Source of the DNA: Streptomyces sp. NBC_01116 | Lineage (GTDB): Bacteria > Actinomycetota > Actinomycetes > Streptomycetales > Streptomycetaceae | DNA: 64,000 bases | Reading direction: 5' to 3' | Assembly: GCF_041435495.1 (NCBI RefSeq) | Contig: NZ_CP108644.1 | Location: 2,046,001 to 2,110,000, forward strand | Shown: positions 1-8,302 of the stretch, one piece after another | How the letters are laid out: every line of letters begins with the position of its first letter | Numbering within the stretch: the stretch's first letter is position 1 | Program-made: the position numbers and the translations under genes | Notes under the pieces: model-generated | The model's input: only the letters and a program-made list of their open reading frames with translations | What the model was told of the DNA's origin: nothing | The model's database searches: none

Positions 1-170
1 GTATCGAGGTGATGCGCGGCAAGGGCGACATCACGTCCGCGAACATCTTCGAGTCGATCCTGGCGGACGAGGAGCACCACATCGACTATCTCGACACCCA
101 GCTGGAGCTGGTCGAGAAGCTCGGTGAGCCGCTCTACATCGCCCAGCTGATCGAGCAGCCGGAGAGCTGA
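1..170 (+). CDS. bfr: Bacterioferritin, C-terminal part (partial)
   Basis: The 5' end lies outside the window; the reading frame enters at base 3 and stops at TGA 168-170. The visible residues (IEVMRGKGDITSANIFESIL, then DEEHHIDYLDTQLELVEKLG) are the last helices of a bacterioferritin, including the ferroxidase-centre Glu-x-x-His pair (DEEHH). Bacterioferritin is a 24-mer haem-containing iron store in the cytoplasm. The bfd gene beside it on the other strand encodes its iron-release partner. Confidence 0.93.
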   Translation, partial: IEVMRGKGDITSANIFESILADEEHHIDYLDTQLELVEKLGEPLYIAQLIEQPES

Positions 171-188
171 GGGCCGGAGAGCGGGCCG

Positions 189-443
189 TCAGGCGGCTTC
201 CGGGAGGTGCACGTCCCCGAACGCGCTCACGGCGGCGGGTTCCTGCCGCTGGTCGAGCAGCTCGCGGCGGGCGCAGTCGCCCCGGCCCAGCAGTGCCTGG
301 ATGCGGCGCACACATCCACCGCAGTCCGTCCCGGCCTTGCAGGCCGACGCGATCTGCCGGGGGGTGCAGGCTCCGGCGTCCGCATGCTTCTTGACCTGCG
401 CTTCCGTGATGCCGAAGCAGGAGCAGACGTACATGCGGTTCAC
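189..443 (-). CDS. bfd: Bacterioferritin-associated ferredoxin (2Fe-2S)
   Basis: The protein is 84 residues. The N-terminal CSC pair (YVCSCFGIT) and a downstream CGGC pair make the CxC...CxxC ligand set of the Bfd-type BFD-like [2Fe-2S] domain. Bfd binds bacterioferritin and donates electrons to the stored ferric core so that iron can leave as Fe(II). The gene is tail-to-tail with bfr, and an iron box lies 38 bases upstream of the start, so expression under iron starvation is expected. The last 30 residues are beyond the conserved domain and look like a disordered tail. Confidence 0.92.
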   Translation of the reverse strand: MNRMYVCSCFGITEAQVKKHADAGACTPRQIASACKAGTDCGGCVRRIQALLGRGDCARRELLDQRQEPAAVSAFGDVHLPEAA

Positions 444-480
444 CTCCCTGCGGGTCGGTCACGGGTGCCGCCCCGATTTC

Positions 481-499
481 CACGGTGAGGCTAACCTAA
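481..499 (-). promoter_or_regulatory. DmdR/DtxR-type iron box upstream of bfd
   Basis: On the minus strand the bases read TTAGGTTAGCCTCACCGTG, a close match to the 19-bp Streptomyces DmdR1 iron box (TTAGGTTAGGCTCACCTAA). It sits just upstream of bfd. By family knowledge the Fe(II)-loaded repressor binds this site, so bfd should be derepressed when iron is scarce. Confidence 0.8.
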
Positions 500-539
500 C
501 CTTACCCGTCGCTCAACCGGCGCAAAAGCCCGGATACGC

Positions 540-576
540 CTGTGGGGCACGGATCACATGGATCCGTGCCCCACAG
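540..576 (-). terminator. Terminator downstream of aroH
   Basis: A perfect 16-bp inverted repeat (540-555 with 561-576) encloses a 5-base loop ACATG. It begins 20 bases after the aroH stop codon on the minus strand. No U-tract follows, which is usual for Streptomyces terminators. Confidence 0.8.
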
Positions 577-595
577 CCGCGTCCAGCGGGAACCG

Positions 596-1948
596 CTACT
601 GGTCGCGGTACATCTCGGCGACGAGGAAGGCCAGGTCGAGGGACTGGCTGCGGTTGAGCCGGGGGTCGCAGGCCGTCTCGTAGCGCTGGTGCAGGTCGTC
701 CACGAAGATCTCGTGGCCGCCGCCCACGCACTCGGTGACGTCGTCGCCGGTCAGCTCCACGTGGATGCCGCCCGGGTGGGTGCCGAGGCTCTTGTGGACC
801 TCGAAGAAGCCCTTGACCTCGTCCAGGACGTCGTCGAAGCGGCGCGTCTTGTGGCCGGAGGCGGCCTCGAAGGTGTTGCCGTGCATCGGGTCGGTCACCC
901 AGGCGACGGTCGCGCCCGAGGCGGTGACCTTCTCGACCAGCTCGGGGAGCTTGTCGCGGACCTTGTCGGCGCCCATCCGGACGACGAAGGTCAGCCGGCC
1001 CGGCTCGCGCTCGGGGTCGAGGCGGTCGATGTAGCCGAGCGCCTCGTCGACGGTGGTCGTCGGGCCGAGCTTGATGCCGATCGGGTTGCGGATCCGGGCG
1101 GCGAACTCGATGTGCGCGCCGTCCATCTGGCGGGTGCGCTCACCGATCCACACCATGTGCGCGGAGGTGTCGTACAGCTCGCCGGTGCGCGAGTCCGTAC
1201 GGGTCAGCGCCGACTCGTAGTCCAGCAGCAGCGCCTCGTGCGAGGCGTAGAACTCGACCGCCTTGAACTCGGCCGGGTCGGTGCCGCACGCCTTCATGAA
1301 GTTCAGCGCGTTGTCGATCTCGCGGGCCAGCGCCTCGTAGCGCTGACCGGAGGGGGACGACTTCACGAAGTCCTGGTTCCAGGCGTGGACCTGGCGCAGG
1401 TCGGCGTAGCCGCCGGTGGTGAAGGCGCGCACCAGGTTCAGCGTGGAGGAGGACGCGTGGTACATCTGCTTCAGCCGGGCGGGGTCCGGGATCCGGGCCT
1501 CCTCGGTGAAGGCGAAGCCGTTCACCGAGTCGCCGCGGTAGGTCGGCAGGGTCACGCCGTCGCGGGTCTCGGTCGACTTGGAGCGCGGCTTGGAGTACTG
1601 GCCCGCGATGCGGCCGACCTTCACCACGGGCACGGAGGCCGCGTAGGTCAGGACGGCGCTCATCTGGAGCAGCGTCTTCAGCTTGGCCCGGATGTGGTCG
1701 GCGGACACGGCGTCGAAGGCCTCGGCGCAGTCGCCGCCCTGCAGCAGGAACGCCTCGCCCTTGGCGACGGCTCCCATGCGGGCGCGCAGCTGGTCGCACT
1801 CGCCGGCGAAGACGAGCGGCGGATACGACGCGAGGTCCGCGAGTACATCGCGCAGGGCCTCGGAGTCGGGGTACTCGGGCTGCTGCGCCGCGGGAAGGTC
1901 TCGCCAGGTGTTGCCACCGGCGACGGAGGTATTGGCGTTCACGGTCAC
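596..1948 (-). CDS. aroH: Class II 3-deoxy-7-phosphoheptulonate (DAHP) synthase
   Basis: It catalyses phosphoenolpyruvate plus erythrose 4-phosphate to DAHP, the first step of the shikimate pathway. The 450-residue protein is a typical plant-like class II enzyme: GGDCAEAF carries the metal-binding Cys, NPIGIKLGP the substrate-binding Lys, HPGGIHVELTG the His and Glu, and CDPRLNRSQSLDLAFLVAE closes the fold. I start at GTG 1948 (MTVNANTS) rather than the GTG two codons upstream. A TAATGT box at 1956-1961 lies 7 bases before it with no Shine-Dalgarno, so the mRNA is probably leaderless. It is divergent from the trp leader and trpEG, which consume chorismate. Confidence 0.95.
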   Translation of the reverse strand: MTVNANTSVAGGNTWRDLPAAQQPEYPDSEALRDVLADLASYPPLVFAGECDQLRARMGAVAKGEAFLLQGGDCAEAFDAVSADHIRAKLKTLLQMSAVLTYAASVPVVKVGRIAGQYSKPRSKSTETRDGVTLPTYRGDSVNGFAFTEEARIPDPARLKQMYHASSSTLNLVRAFTTGGYADLRQVHAWNQDFVKSSPSGQRYEALAREIDNALNFMKACGTDPAEFKAVEFYASHEALLLDYESALTRTDSRTGELYDTSAHMVWIGERTRQMDGAHIEFAARIRNPIGIKLGPTTTVDEALGYIDRLDPEREPGRLTFVVRMGADKVRDKLPELVEKVTASGATVAWVTDPMHGNTFEAASGHKTRRFDDVLDEVKGFFEVHKSLGTHPGGIHVELTGDDVTECVGGGHEIFVDDLHQRYETACDPRLNRSQSLDLAFLVAEMYRDQ

Positions 1949-1955
1949 GAGCACA

Positions 1956-1961
1956 ACATTA
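1956..1961 (-). promoter_or_regulatory. -10 box of a probable leaderless aroH promoter
   Basis: TAATGT on the minus strand fits the TANNNT -10 consensus and lies 7 bases upstream of GTG 1948, so transcription should start at or next to the start codon. I see no convincing -35 hexamer. Confidence 0.45.
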
Positions 1962-2033
1962 CGGGGTCGGAAGGAGCGTCCAGCCGTGCGCTCAACAGAT
2001 GAGACACCCGCTCCGATGGCCGGACCGTTCCGC

Positions 2034-2039
2034 TAGGGT
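2034..2039 (+). promoter_or_regulatory. -10 box of a probable leaderless trpL promoter
   Basis: TAGGGT lies 6 bases before the ATG of the trp leader peptide, and there is no room for a Shine-Dalgarno sequence. Confidence 0.5.
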
Positions 2040-2045
2040 CGGGGC

Positions 2046-2114
2046 ATGTCGACGCGACTGATCGAGACCTCGATCCAGAACTGGTGGTGGACCGCTCATC
2101 CGGCGGCCCGCTGA
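2046..2114 (+). CDS. trpL: trp operon leader peptide with three consecutive Trp codons
   Basis: This 22-codon ORF reads MSTRLIETSIQNWWWTAHPA followed by AR and stop. Three tandem TGG codons lie 22 bases before the stop, and a strong hairpin terminator follows 22 bases later, ahead of trpEG. This is the classical ribosome-mediated attenuation arrangement: stalling at the Trp codons when charged tRNA-Trp is scarce prevents the terminator from forming. The ATG immediately follows a TAGGGT -10 box, so the leader is likely translated from a leaderless transcript. An attenuator of this kind is known for Streptomyces anthranilate synthase genes. Confidence 0.9.
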   Translation: MSTRLIETSIQNWWWTAHPAAR

Positions 2115-2136
2115 TTCATCGCGCTGACACTTCGCG

Positions 2137-2165
2137 AAGGCCGCCCGAGGGGCGGCCTTTCTGCG
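2137..2165 (+). terminator. trp attenuator terminator hairpin
   Basis: The 10-bp stem AAGGCCGCCC (2137-2146) pairs with GGGCGGCCTT (2150-2159) across a 3-base loop, followed by TCT. It lies between the Trp-rich leader peptide and trpEG, so it is the conditional terminator of the attenuator. Confidence 0.85.
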
Positions 2166-2238
2166 TTGCGGAGCCGTTCCTCCCCCCTGTGAACCCGTAC
2201 GGATGCCCGTACGGACCGCCCGGAAGGAACCCGCTCCC

Positions 2239-4140
2239 ATGTCGCAGACCTCATCCCGCTCCGCCTCCGGTCTCATCCGCCGCCTGCTGGCCGAGGACGC
2301 CCCGCCGTTCGCCCTGCTGCGCCGGCGCACGCCCGGCCGTGACCACGATCACGTCGAACTGCTGATCGGCGGGGTGCGGGAGGTGGACCGGCTGGCCGAC
2401 CTGCCGGTGGGCGCGGCGCCCGCGCTGGCCCTGGTGCCGTTCCGGCAGATCGCCGAGCGCGGATTCGACGTGCGCGACGACGGCACCCCGCTGAGCGTGC
2501 TGGTCGCCGAGGAGACGCACGAGCTGGAGCTCGCGGAGGTGCTGGCGGCGCTGCCCGCCCATGACGTGACGGTGGAGGACCGCGGCTTCGACGTGGAGGA
2601 CGGGGAGTACGCGGACATCGTGCGGCGGGTGATCCGGGACGAGATCGGGCGGGGCGAGGGCGCGAACTTCGTGATCCGGCGGACGTTCCGGGGCGGGATC
2701 CCCGGGTTCGGGCGGGCGGACGCGCTGGCGCTGTTCCGGCGGCTGCTGGCGGGCGAGCGGGGCGCGTACTGGACGTTCGTCGTCCACACCGGAGCCAGGA
2801 CGCTGGTGGGGGCGAGCCCGGAGGTGCATGTGCGGATGTCCGGCGGGACGGTCGTGATGAACCCGATCAGCGGGACCTACCGTTACCCGGCCGAGGGGCC
2901 CACCGCGGAAAGCCTGCTGGCCTTCCTCGGGGACCGCAAGGAGAGCGAGGAGCTGTCCATGGTGGTCGACGAGGAGCTGAAGATGATGTGCACCGTCGGC
3001 GACATGGGCGGGGTGGTGGTCGGCCCCCGGCTCAAGGAGATGGCCCACCTCGCGCACACCGAGTACGAGCTGCGCGGGAAGTCCTCGCTGGACGTGCGGG
3101 ACGTGCTGCGCGAGACGATGTTCGCGGCGACCGTCACCGGCTCCCCGGTGCAGAACGCCTGCCGGGTCATCGAGCGGTACGAGTCCGGGGGCCGCGGCTA
3201 CTACGCGGGCGCGCTGGCCCTGCTGGGCCGGGACGCGAGCGGGGCGCAGACGCTGGACTCGCCGATCCTGATCCGTACGGCCGACATCGCCCCGGACGGT
3301 TCGCTGGAGGTCCCCGTCGGGGCCACCCTCGTCCGCCACTCGGACCCGGCGAGCGAGGTCGCCGAGACGCATGCCAAGGCGGCCGGGGTGCTGGCCGCGC
3401 TGGGGGTGCGGCCGGGCCGGCCGGGGGCGGAGGCGGACCGCCCGCGGCTGGCGTCCGACCCGCGGGTGCAGGCGGCGCTGGACGACCGGCGCGGAGGACT
3501 CGCGCCGTTCTGGCTGCGGATGCAGGAGCGCACCCGGGATCTTTCGGGGCACGCGCTGGTGGTGGACGGCGAGGACACGTTCACCGCGATGCTGGCCCAT
3601 CTGCTGCGGTCGTCCGGTCTGGACGTCTCGGTGCGCCGCTACGACGAGCCGGGGCTGCGCGAGGTGGTCCGGGCGCATGACGGGCCGGTGGTGCTGGGCC
3701 CGGGTCCGGGCGATCCGGGCGATCTCACCGACCCGAAGATGCGGCTGCTGCGGGAGATCACCGCGGAGCTGGTGCGGGACCACCGGCACGGGCTGCTGGG
3801 GGTCTGCCTCGGGCACGAGCTGATCGCGGCGGAGCTGGGTCTGGAGATCGTGCGCAAGGCCGTGCCGTACCAGGGGGCGCAGACCCGGATCGAGCTGTTC
3901 GGCCGGCCGGAGACGGTGGGCTTCTACAACAGCTTCACCGGGCGGTGCGACGGTCCGGCCGCCGTCGAGCTGGCCGCGCACGGGATCGAGGTGAGCCGCG
4001 ACGAGGAGAGCGGCGAGCTGCACGCGCTGCGCGGTCCCGGTTTCGCCTCGGTGCAGTTCCACCCGGAGTCGGTGCTGACGGTGCGGGGCTCGGTGATCGT
4101 GACGGAGCTGCTGGCGGGGCTGCCGGTGGTGCCGAGCTGA
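2239..4140 (+). CDS. trpEG: Anthranilate synthase, fused TrpE-TrpG
   Basis: This 633-residue protein fuses the chorismate-binding TrpE component (roughly residues 1-430) to a class I glutamine amidotransferase TrpG component (roughly 440-633). It converts chorismate and glutamine to anthranilate, the first committed step of tryptophan synthesis. The TrpE part shows the conserved NPISGTYRYP and the EELKMMCTVGD region. The TrpG part has the nucleophile Cys in GVCLGHELI and the His-Glu pair in FHPES. The chosen ATG follows GGAAGGA by 9 bases; an in-frame ATG at 2203 lacks such a site. Trp attenuation upstream predicts control by tryptophan supply. The next biosynthetic gene, trpD, lies far away at 28-29 kb. 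Confidence 0.95.
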   Translation: MSQTSSRSASGLIRRLLAEDAPPFALLRRRTPGRDHDHVELLIGGVREVDRLADLPVGAAPALALVPFRQIAERGFDVRDDGTPLSVLVAEETHELELAEVLAALPAHDVTVEDRGFDVEDGEYADIVRRVIRDEIGRGEGANFVIRRTFRGGIPGFGRADALALFRRLLAGERGAYWTFVVHTGARTLVGASPEVHVRMSGGTVVMNPISGTYRYPAEGPTAESLLAFLGDRKESEELSMVVDEELKMMCTVGDMGGVVVGPRLKEMAHLAHTEYELRGKSSLDVRDVLRETMFAATVTGSPVQNACRVIERYESGGRGYYAGALALLGRDASGAQTLDSPILIRTADIAPDGSLEVPVGATLVRHSDPASEVAETHAKAAGVLAALGVRPGRPGAEADRPRLASDPRVQAALDDRRGGLAPFWLRMQERTRDLSGHALVVDGEDTFTAMLAHLLRSSGLDVSVRRYDEPGLREVVRAHDGPVVLGPGPGDPGDLTDPKMRLLREITAELVRDHRHGLLGVCLGHELIAAELGLEIVRKAVPYQGAQTRIELFGRPETVGFYNSFTGRCDGPAAVELAAHGIEVSRDEESGELHALRGPGFASVQFHPESVLTVRGSVIVTELLAGLPVVPS

Positions 4141-4175
4141 GAGGCTGTCCGCCCCGAGTCCGCCCGACAGCCTCT
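4140..4175. terminator. Bidirectional terminator between trpEG and the dehydrogenase gene
   Basis: AGAGGCTGTC (4140-4149) pairs perfectly with GACAGCCTCT (4166-4175) over a C-rich 16-base loop, between two convergent genes. Confidence 0.65.
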
Positions 4176-4186
4176 GAGAGGCGGCT

Positions 4187-5182
4187 TCACGTCCTCGGCA
4201 CGAGGACGTTCTCGCTGGTGCGGCGGGCCAGGTAGTCGGTGACGTTCTTGACGGTCGCGTCGATGATCTGGCCCACCGCGTCCTCGGTGTAGTACGCCTG
4301 GTGGGAGGTGACGACGACATTGGGGAAGGTCACCAGCCGGGCGAGGGTGTCGTCGTCGATGCCCTCCAGGGACTTGTCGAGGAAGAACAGCCCGGCCTCC
4401 GCCTCGTACACGTCGAGTCCGACGCCGAGGAAGCGGCCCGCGCGCAACTCGGTGACCAGGGCGGCGGTGTCGATGAGGCCGCCGCGGCTGGAGTTGACGA
4501 GGATCGCGTCGTCCTTCATCGCCTTGAGGGCGGCCTCGTCGATGATGTGCTGGGTGCTGGGCAGGAGCGGCACATGCAGGCTGATCAGGTCGGCCTCGGC
4601 GAACAGCCGCTCCTTGTCGACGTACTCCATGCCCAGCTCGACGCAGGCCGGGTTCTGGGCCACGTCCCAGCCGAGCAGCTTCATGCCGAAGCCGTGGGCG
4701 ATCCGGGTGAACGCCTCGCCGATCTTCCCGGTGCCGAGCACCCCGACGGTCCGGCCGCGCATGTCCCGGCCGAGCAGCCCGTCCAGGCGGAAGTCGAAGT
4801 CCCGGGTGCGGCTCGCGGCGCGGATGATGCGCCGGTTGACGGCCATGGCGAGCGTCCAGGCGAATTCGGCGACCGAGTACGGGGAGTAGTAGGAGACCCG
4901 GGCGACGCGCAGGGCGAGGCGCTCGGCGACCTCCAGGTCGATGTTGTTGAAGCCGGTGGAGCGCTGGGCGATCATCTGGGTGCCGCCGGCGGCGAGCGTC
5001 TGGAGCACCTGGGAGCCGAGGTCGGCGTTGACGCTGGTGGAGACGATCTCGTAGCCGGCCGCGATGGGGGCGGTGTCCCGGTTCAGGAAGACGTCCAGGC
5101 AGCGGACGTCGTGCAGCCCTTCGAAGGCCTTCTCGATCAGGGGCTTCTCGTCGGACTGCACACCGAAGGCCAGGATTTCCAC
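4187..5182 (-). CDS. D-isomer-specific 2-hydroxyacid dehydrogenase (D-lactate dehydrogenase-like)
   Basis: The 331-residue NAD-dependent oxidoreductase interconverts a 2-keto acid and its D-2-hydroxy acid, most likely pyruvate and D-lactate. The Rossmann nucleotide-binding motif is VGVLGTGKIGEAF near residue 150. The catalytic Arg lies in VNSSRGGLID, the Glu in DVYEAEAG and the general acid His in VVTSHQAYYT, all in the usual order. The N-terminal VQSDEKPL segment matches LdhA-type proteins. The start is GTG 5182 with GGGAG 5 bases upstream. It is a monocistronic gene, convergent with trpEG. Exact substrate is not decidable from sequence. Confidence 0.88.
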   Translation of the reverse strand: MEILAFGVQSDEKPLIEKAFEGLHDVRCLDVFLNRDTAPIAAGYEIVSTSVNADLGSQVLQTLAAGGTQMIAQRSTGFNNIDLEVAERLALRVARVSYYSPYSVAEFAWTLAMAVNRRIIRAASRTRDFDFRLDGLLGRDMRGRTVGVLGTGKIGEAFTRIAHGFGMKLLGWDVAQNPACVELGMEYVDKERLFAEADLISLHVPLLPSTQHIIDEAALKAMKDDAILVNSSRGGLIDTAALVTELRAGRFLGVGLDVYEAEAGLFFLDKSLEGIDDDTLARLVTFPNVVVTSHQAYYTEDAVGQIIDATVKNVTDYLARRTSENVLVPRT

Positions 5183-5275
5183 GGCTACTCCCGATCTGTT
5201 TCCGCGGGCGGGGACGAACGTCGCGAACTGGGGCCGGACAACGCGAATATACGGCTCCGCCCCCGGACCCGCCGG

Positions 5276-6007
5276 TCAGACGTCGTCGAGGCCGCGCTCG
5301 ATGGCGTACCGCACGAGCTCCACGCGGTTGTGCAGCTGGAGCTTGCCGAGGGTGTTCTGCACGTGGTTCTGCACGGTGCGGTGCGAGATGACCAGGCGTT
5401 CGGCGATCTGCTTGTACGAGAGTCCCTTGGCGACCAGCCGCAGCACCTCGGTCTCCCGGTCGGTGAGCTGCGGGGCCTTGGGCTCGTTCGACGCCACGGG
5501 CGCGGGGTCGGAGGCGAGCCGGCGGTACTCGCCGAGGACCAGGCCCGCCAGGCCCGGGGTGAAGACGGGGTCGCCCGCCGCGGTGGAGCGGACGGCGTCC
5601 GTCAGCTCCTGGGTGGAGGCGGACTTCAGGAGATAGCCGGTGGCCCCGGACTTCACCGCCTCCAGGACGTCCGCGTGCTCGCCGCTCGCGGAGAGGACCA
5701 GGACCCGCAGGCCCGGGTGGGAGCCGACGAGCTCCTTGCAGACCTGGACGCCGGGCATGCCGGGGAGGTTCAGGTCGAGGACGAGGACGTCCGGGCTCAC
5801 GGCCTTGGCCCGGCGGACCGCCTGCGGGCCGTCCCCGGCGGTCGCGACGACGTCGAAGCCGGACTCGGCCAGATCGCGGGCGACCGCGTCGCGCCACATG
5901 GGGTGGTCGTCGACGACCATGACCCTGATGGGCCGGTCCGCGGCCCCCTGCTCGCCCTGTGCCGTGTTTGCCGCGTGTGCTGCGTTTGCTGCGTTCTGTG
6001 TGCTCAT
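5276..6007 (-). CDS. macR: NarL/LuxR-family response regulator (probable MacR)
   Basis: The 243-residue protein has a receiver domain from about residue 27 (IRVMVVDDHPMWRD; phosphoacceptor Asp in VLVLDLNLPGMPG; KSASTQE switch Lys) and a C-terminal LuxR helix-turn-helix (LTDRETEVLRLVAKGLSYKQ and IAERLVISHRTVQNH). The ATG at 6007 overlaps the stop of the sensor kinase gene by 4 bases (ATGA), so the pair is translationally coupled. By position and order I take the pair as the equivalent of S. coelicolor MacRS (SCO2120/SCO2121), which affects morphological differentiation and actinorhodin output; that identity is synteny-based. A low-complexity Ala-rich N-terminus precedes the receiver domain. 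Confidence 0.88.
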   Translation of the reverse strand: MSTQNAANAAHAANTAQGEQGAADRPIRVMVVDDHPMWRDAVARDLAESGFDVVATAGDGPQAVRRAKAVSPDVLVLDLNLPGMPGVQVCKELVGSHPGLRVLVLSASGEHADVLEAVKSGATGYLLKSASTQELTDAVRSTAAGDPVFTPGLAGLVLGEYRRLASDPAPVASNEPKAPQLTDRETEVLRLVAKGLSYKQIAERLVISHRTVQNHVQNTLGKLQLHNRVELVRYAIERGLDDV

Positions 6008-7257
6008 CGGGCCGATCCTGCCTTCCCCCGGGAAACCTTCGGTGCTTTCGGAACCTTCAACTCGACCTCGCAGCCCTGTCCGGGCACCGAGATCAGCTCT
6101 GCCGTGCCGCCCAGGTCGCGCAGCCGGCCCCGGATGGACAGCGCGACCCCGAGCCGCCCCTCCCCCTCCGCCTGGGCGAGCCGCCCCTCCGGGATGCCGG
6201 GGCCGTCGTCCCGGACGGTGACGATCACCTCGTCCGGCTCGTCCTCGACCAGGATCCACGCCTGGGCGTCCGGACCGGCGTGCACGGCCACGTTGTCCAG
6301 CGCGGCGCTGACGGCGGCGGCCAGCTCCCGGGCCGACTCGGCGGGGAGCAGCACCGGGGCGCCCGGCTCCGCGAAGCTCGTGCGGGACCCGGCGTGCGGG
6401 GCGAGCAGGGTGCGCAGGTCGCAGGCGGCCCCGTCGCCGGGGCCTTCGTCGTCGTCCACGTCGACCGTGCGGACCACGGCCCCCTCGGCGGCGTCCTCGG
6501 AGACCCGGGTCGGTGGGACCAGGCCGCTGGAGACCAGGGTGCGCAGGGCGACCTCCTGCTCCCCGGCCATCCGGCCCAGCTCGGCCGCCTCGCCGCCGAG
6601 GGCGGTGCCCCGGCGCTGGACCATGGCGAGGACCTGGAGCACGCTGTCGTGGATGTCGCGGGCGAGGCGTTCGCGCTCGCGGGTGGTGGCCTCGATCTCC
6701 AGGGCGCGGGCCAGGGTGCGTTCACTGGCGCGGGCGACCTCGACGACGTACCCGATGGCGATGGAGGCGACCCAGACCAGCAGGACGTTGTGGTAGGTGT
6801 CCCGGCTGGGCTCGCCGCGCTGGATGATGTTGGCGACGGCGACGAAGGTGGAGGCGAAGGCCGCCCACCGCCAGCCGCCCTTGATCGCGAAGGCGAGGAC
6901 CGATCCGGCCGTCCAGATCGACGGCAGCGTCGGGCCGTCGAACGACTGGGAGTCGAAGTCGGCGAGCGGGGTGAGCAGGATGCCGGTCAGCGCGACGACC
7001 AGGTCCGCGACGAGGAAGCGTTTGGTGCAGTTCGCCGCCGAGCGGACCTTGGGGAGGGTGGCGAGCGTCCAGACGCAGAGGAACGCCAGATACGCGACGG
7101 CCACCCAGGGGCGCTCGAACCTCTGCTGGCCGGCGTTGTCCTTCCCGAAGATCGCGAGCAGCACCGCGTAGATCATCGTCAGGACGCGGTAGCCCGTCAG
7201 CGCGCGCCAGAGCGGCAGCTCGACCGACATCCGTACGACCCGCTCACGCTTGGCCAT
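6004..7257 (-). CDS. macS: Sensor histidine kinase (probable MacS)
   Basis: This 417-residue membrane kinase has about five or six N-terminal transmembrane segments (residues 20-190), then a HisKA_3 dimerisation helix with the phosphorylated His in RLARDIHDSVLQVLAMVQRR, and a C-terminal ATPase domain (N-box ALDNVAVHAG, G-box VRDDGPGIPEG). It should phosphorylate the response regulator encoded directly downstream with an ATGA overlap. There is no large extracytoplasmic domain, so any signal is probably sensed within or close to the membrane. It follows the acyltransferase gene by 33 bases and is likely part of the same transcript. Confidence 0.9.
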   Translation of the reverse strand: MAKRERVVRMSVELPLWRALTGYRVLTMIYAVLLAIFGKDNAGQQRFERPWVAVAYLAFLCVWTLATLPKVRSAANCTKRFLVADLVVALTGILLTPLADFDSQSFDGPTLPSIWTAGSVLAFAIKGGWRWAAFASTFVAVANIIQRGEPSRDTYHNVLLVWVASIAIGYVVEVARASERTLARALEIEATTRERERLARDIHDSVLQVLAMVQRRGTALGGEAAELGRMAGEQEVALRTLVSSGLVPPTRVSEDAAEGAVVRTVDVDDDEGPGDGAACDLRTLLAPHAGSRTSFAEPGAPVLLPAESARELAAAVSAALDNVAVHAGPDAQAWILVEDEPDEVIVTVRDDGPGIPEGRLAQAEGEGRLGVALSIRGRLRDLGGTAELISVPGQGCEVELKVPKAPKVSRGKAGSAR

Positions 7258-7290
7258 GGCCCCCCACCCCCCGGACGGTGAACGACGCGG

Positions 7291-8082
7291 TTACGCGCCG
7301 GACCGTTCCGTTCCGTTCTCGTCGCTCGCGGCGGCCTGCTTCTGGGCGCGCTTGGCCGCCTCGACCCTGGCCTTCGCCTCCTCCGCCCGGGCCTTCGCCT
7401 CGTCGGCGAGCCGGCGCTTGGCGGCGGTGGCGTAGACGTCCACGTACTCCTGGCCGGAGAGCTTCATGATCTCGTACATGACCTCGTCGGTCACCGAGCG
7501 CAGGATGAAGCGGTCGCCGTCCATGCCCTGGTAGCGGCTGAAGTCCAGCGGCTTGCCGATCCGGATGCCGGGGCGCATCAGCTTGGGCATCACCTGGCCG
7601 GGCGGCTGGATCTTCTCGGTGTCGATCATGGCGACCGGGATCACGGGCGCTCCGGTGGCCAGCGCGACCCGGGCCAGACCGCCGGGCTTGCCCCGGTAGA
7701 GGCGGCCGTCGGGCGAGCGGGTGCCCTCGGGGTAGATGCCGAAGAGGCCGCCGCTCTCGACGACCTGGATGCCCGCCCTGATCGCCGCCTCGCCCGCGCC
7801 GCGGGCTCCGGAGCGGTCGACGGGGAGCTGGCCGACTCCCTTGAAGAAGGCGGCGGTGAGCTTGCCCTTGACCCCGGGGGCGGTGAAGTACTCGGCCTTG
7901 GCGATGAACGTGACCTTGCGGTCCAGCACGGCCGGGAGGAAGAACGAGTCGGAGAACGACAGGTGGTTGCTCGCGAGGATCGCCGGACCGCGCTCGGGGA
8001 TGTTCTCCAGGCCCTCCACCCACGGCCGGAAGGCGAGCTTCAGGGACCCGCCGATGGAGAACTTCATTGCGCCGTAGATCAA
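7291..8082 (-). CDS. 1-acyl-sn-glycerol-3-phosphate acyltransferase (PlsC family)
   Basis: The enzyme acylates lysophosphatidic acid at the inner membrane face. The 263-residue protein has the PlsC motifs in order: NHLSFSDSF (NHxxxxD catalytic motif, about residue 40), EGTRSPDGRLYRGK (glycerophosphate binding) and VIPVAMIDTE. The C-terminal 50 residues are a charged Ala/Lys/Glu-rich helix typical of Streptomyces members. I choose the TTG at 8082 because AGGAGG (8091-8096) sits 8 bases before it; the in-frame ATG at 8067 would be 23 bases away. It is first in a probable plsC-macS-macR operon and ends in TAA. Confidence 0.9.
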   Translation of the reverse strand: MIYGAMKFSIGGSLKLAFRPWVEGLENIPERGPAILASNHLSFSDSFFLPAVLDRKVTFIAKAEYFTAPGVKGKLTAAFFKGVGQLPVDRSGARGAGEAAIRAGIQVVESGGLFGIYPEGTRSPDGRLYRGKPGGLARVALATGAPVIPVAMIDTEKIQPPGQVMPKLMRPGIRIGKPLDFSRYQGMDGDRFILRSVTDEVMYEIMKLSGQEYVDVYATAAKRRLADEAKARAEEAKARVEAAKRAQKQAAASDENGTERSGA

Positions 8083-8302
8083 CTCTTGTGCCTCCTGTGT
8101 GCTGTCGTTGAGACCTTAACCTGTGAGGTCGTCGCGGCCGGTGCCCGGCATGGGAGGACCGGCTGCCCGGACGGGCCGTGCGGGGCGGCCCCGGGGGGCG
8201 TGACGGCCCTGGTCGGTGTCGGTCCGGTCGCGTACGGTGAAGTCATCCGTCAAGCACTCCCCCAGGTGCCCGCCCACCCCGTCCCACGAACAGGAGACCC
8301 TG

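Noticed and set aside
542..2002. Long plus-strand open frame opposite aroH
   Set aside because: Antisense of the DAHP synthase gene; no motif.
4301..6796. Very long open frame on the plus strand opposite the dehydrogenase, macR and macS genes
   Set aside because: It is a mirror of GC-rich codon bias on the opposite strand; it has no recognised domain and crosses three well-supported genes.
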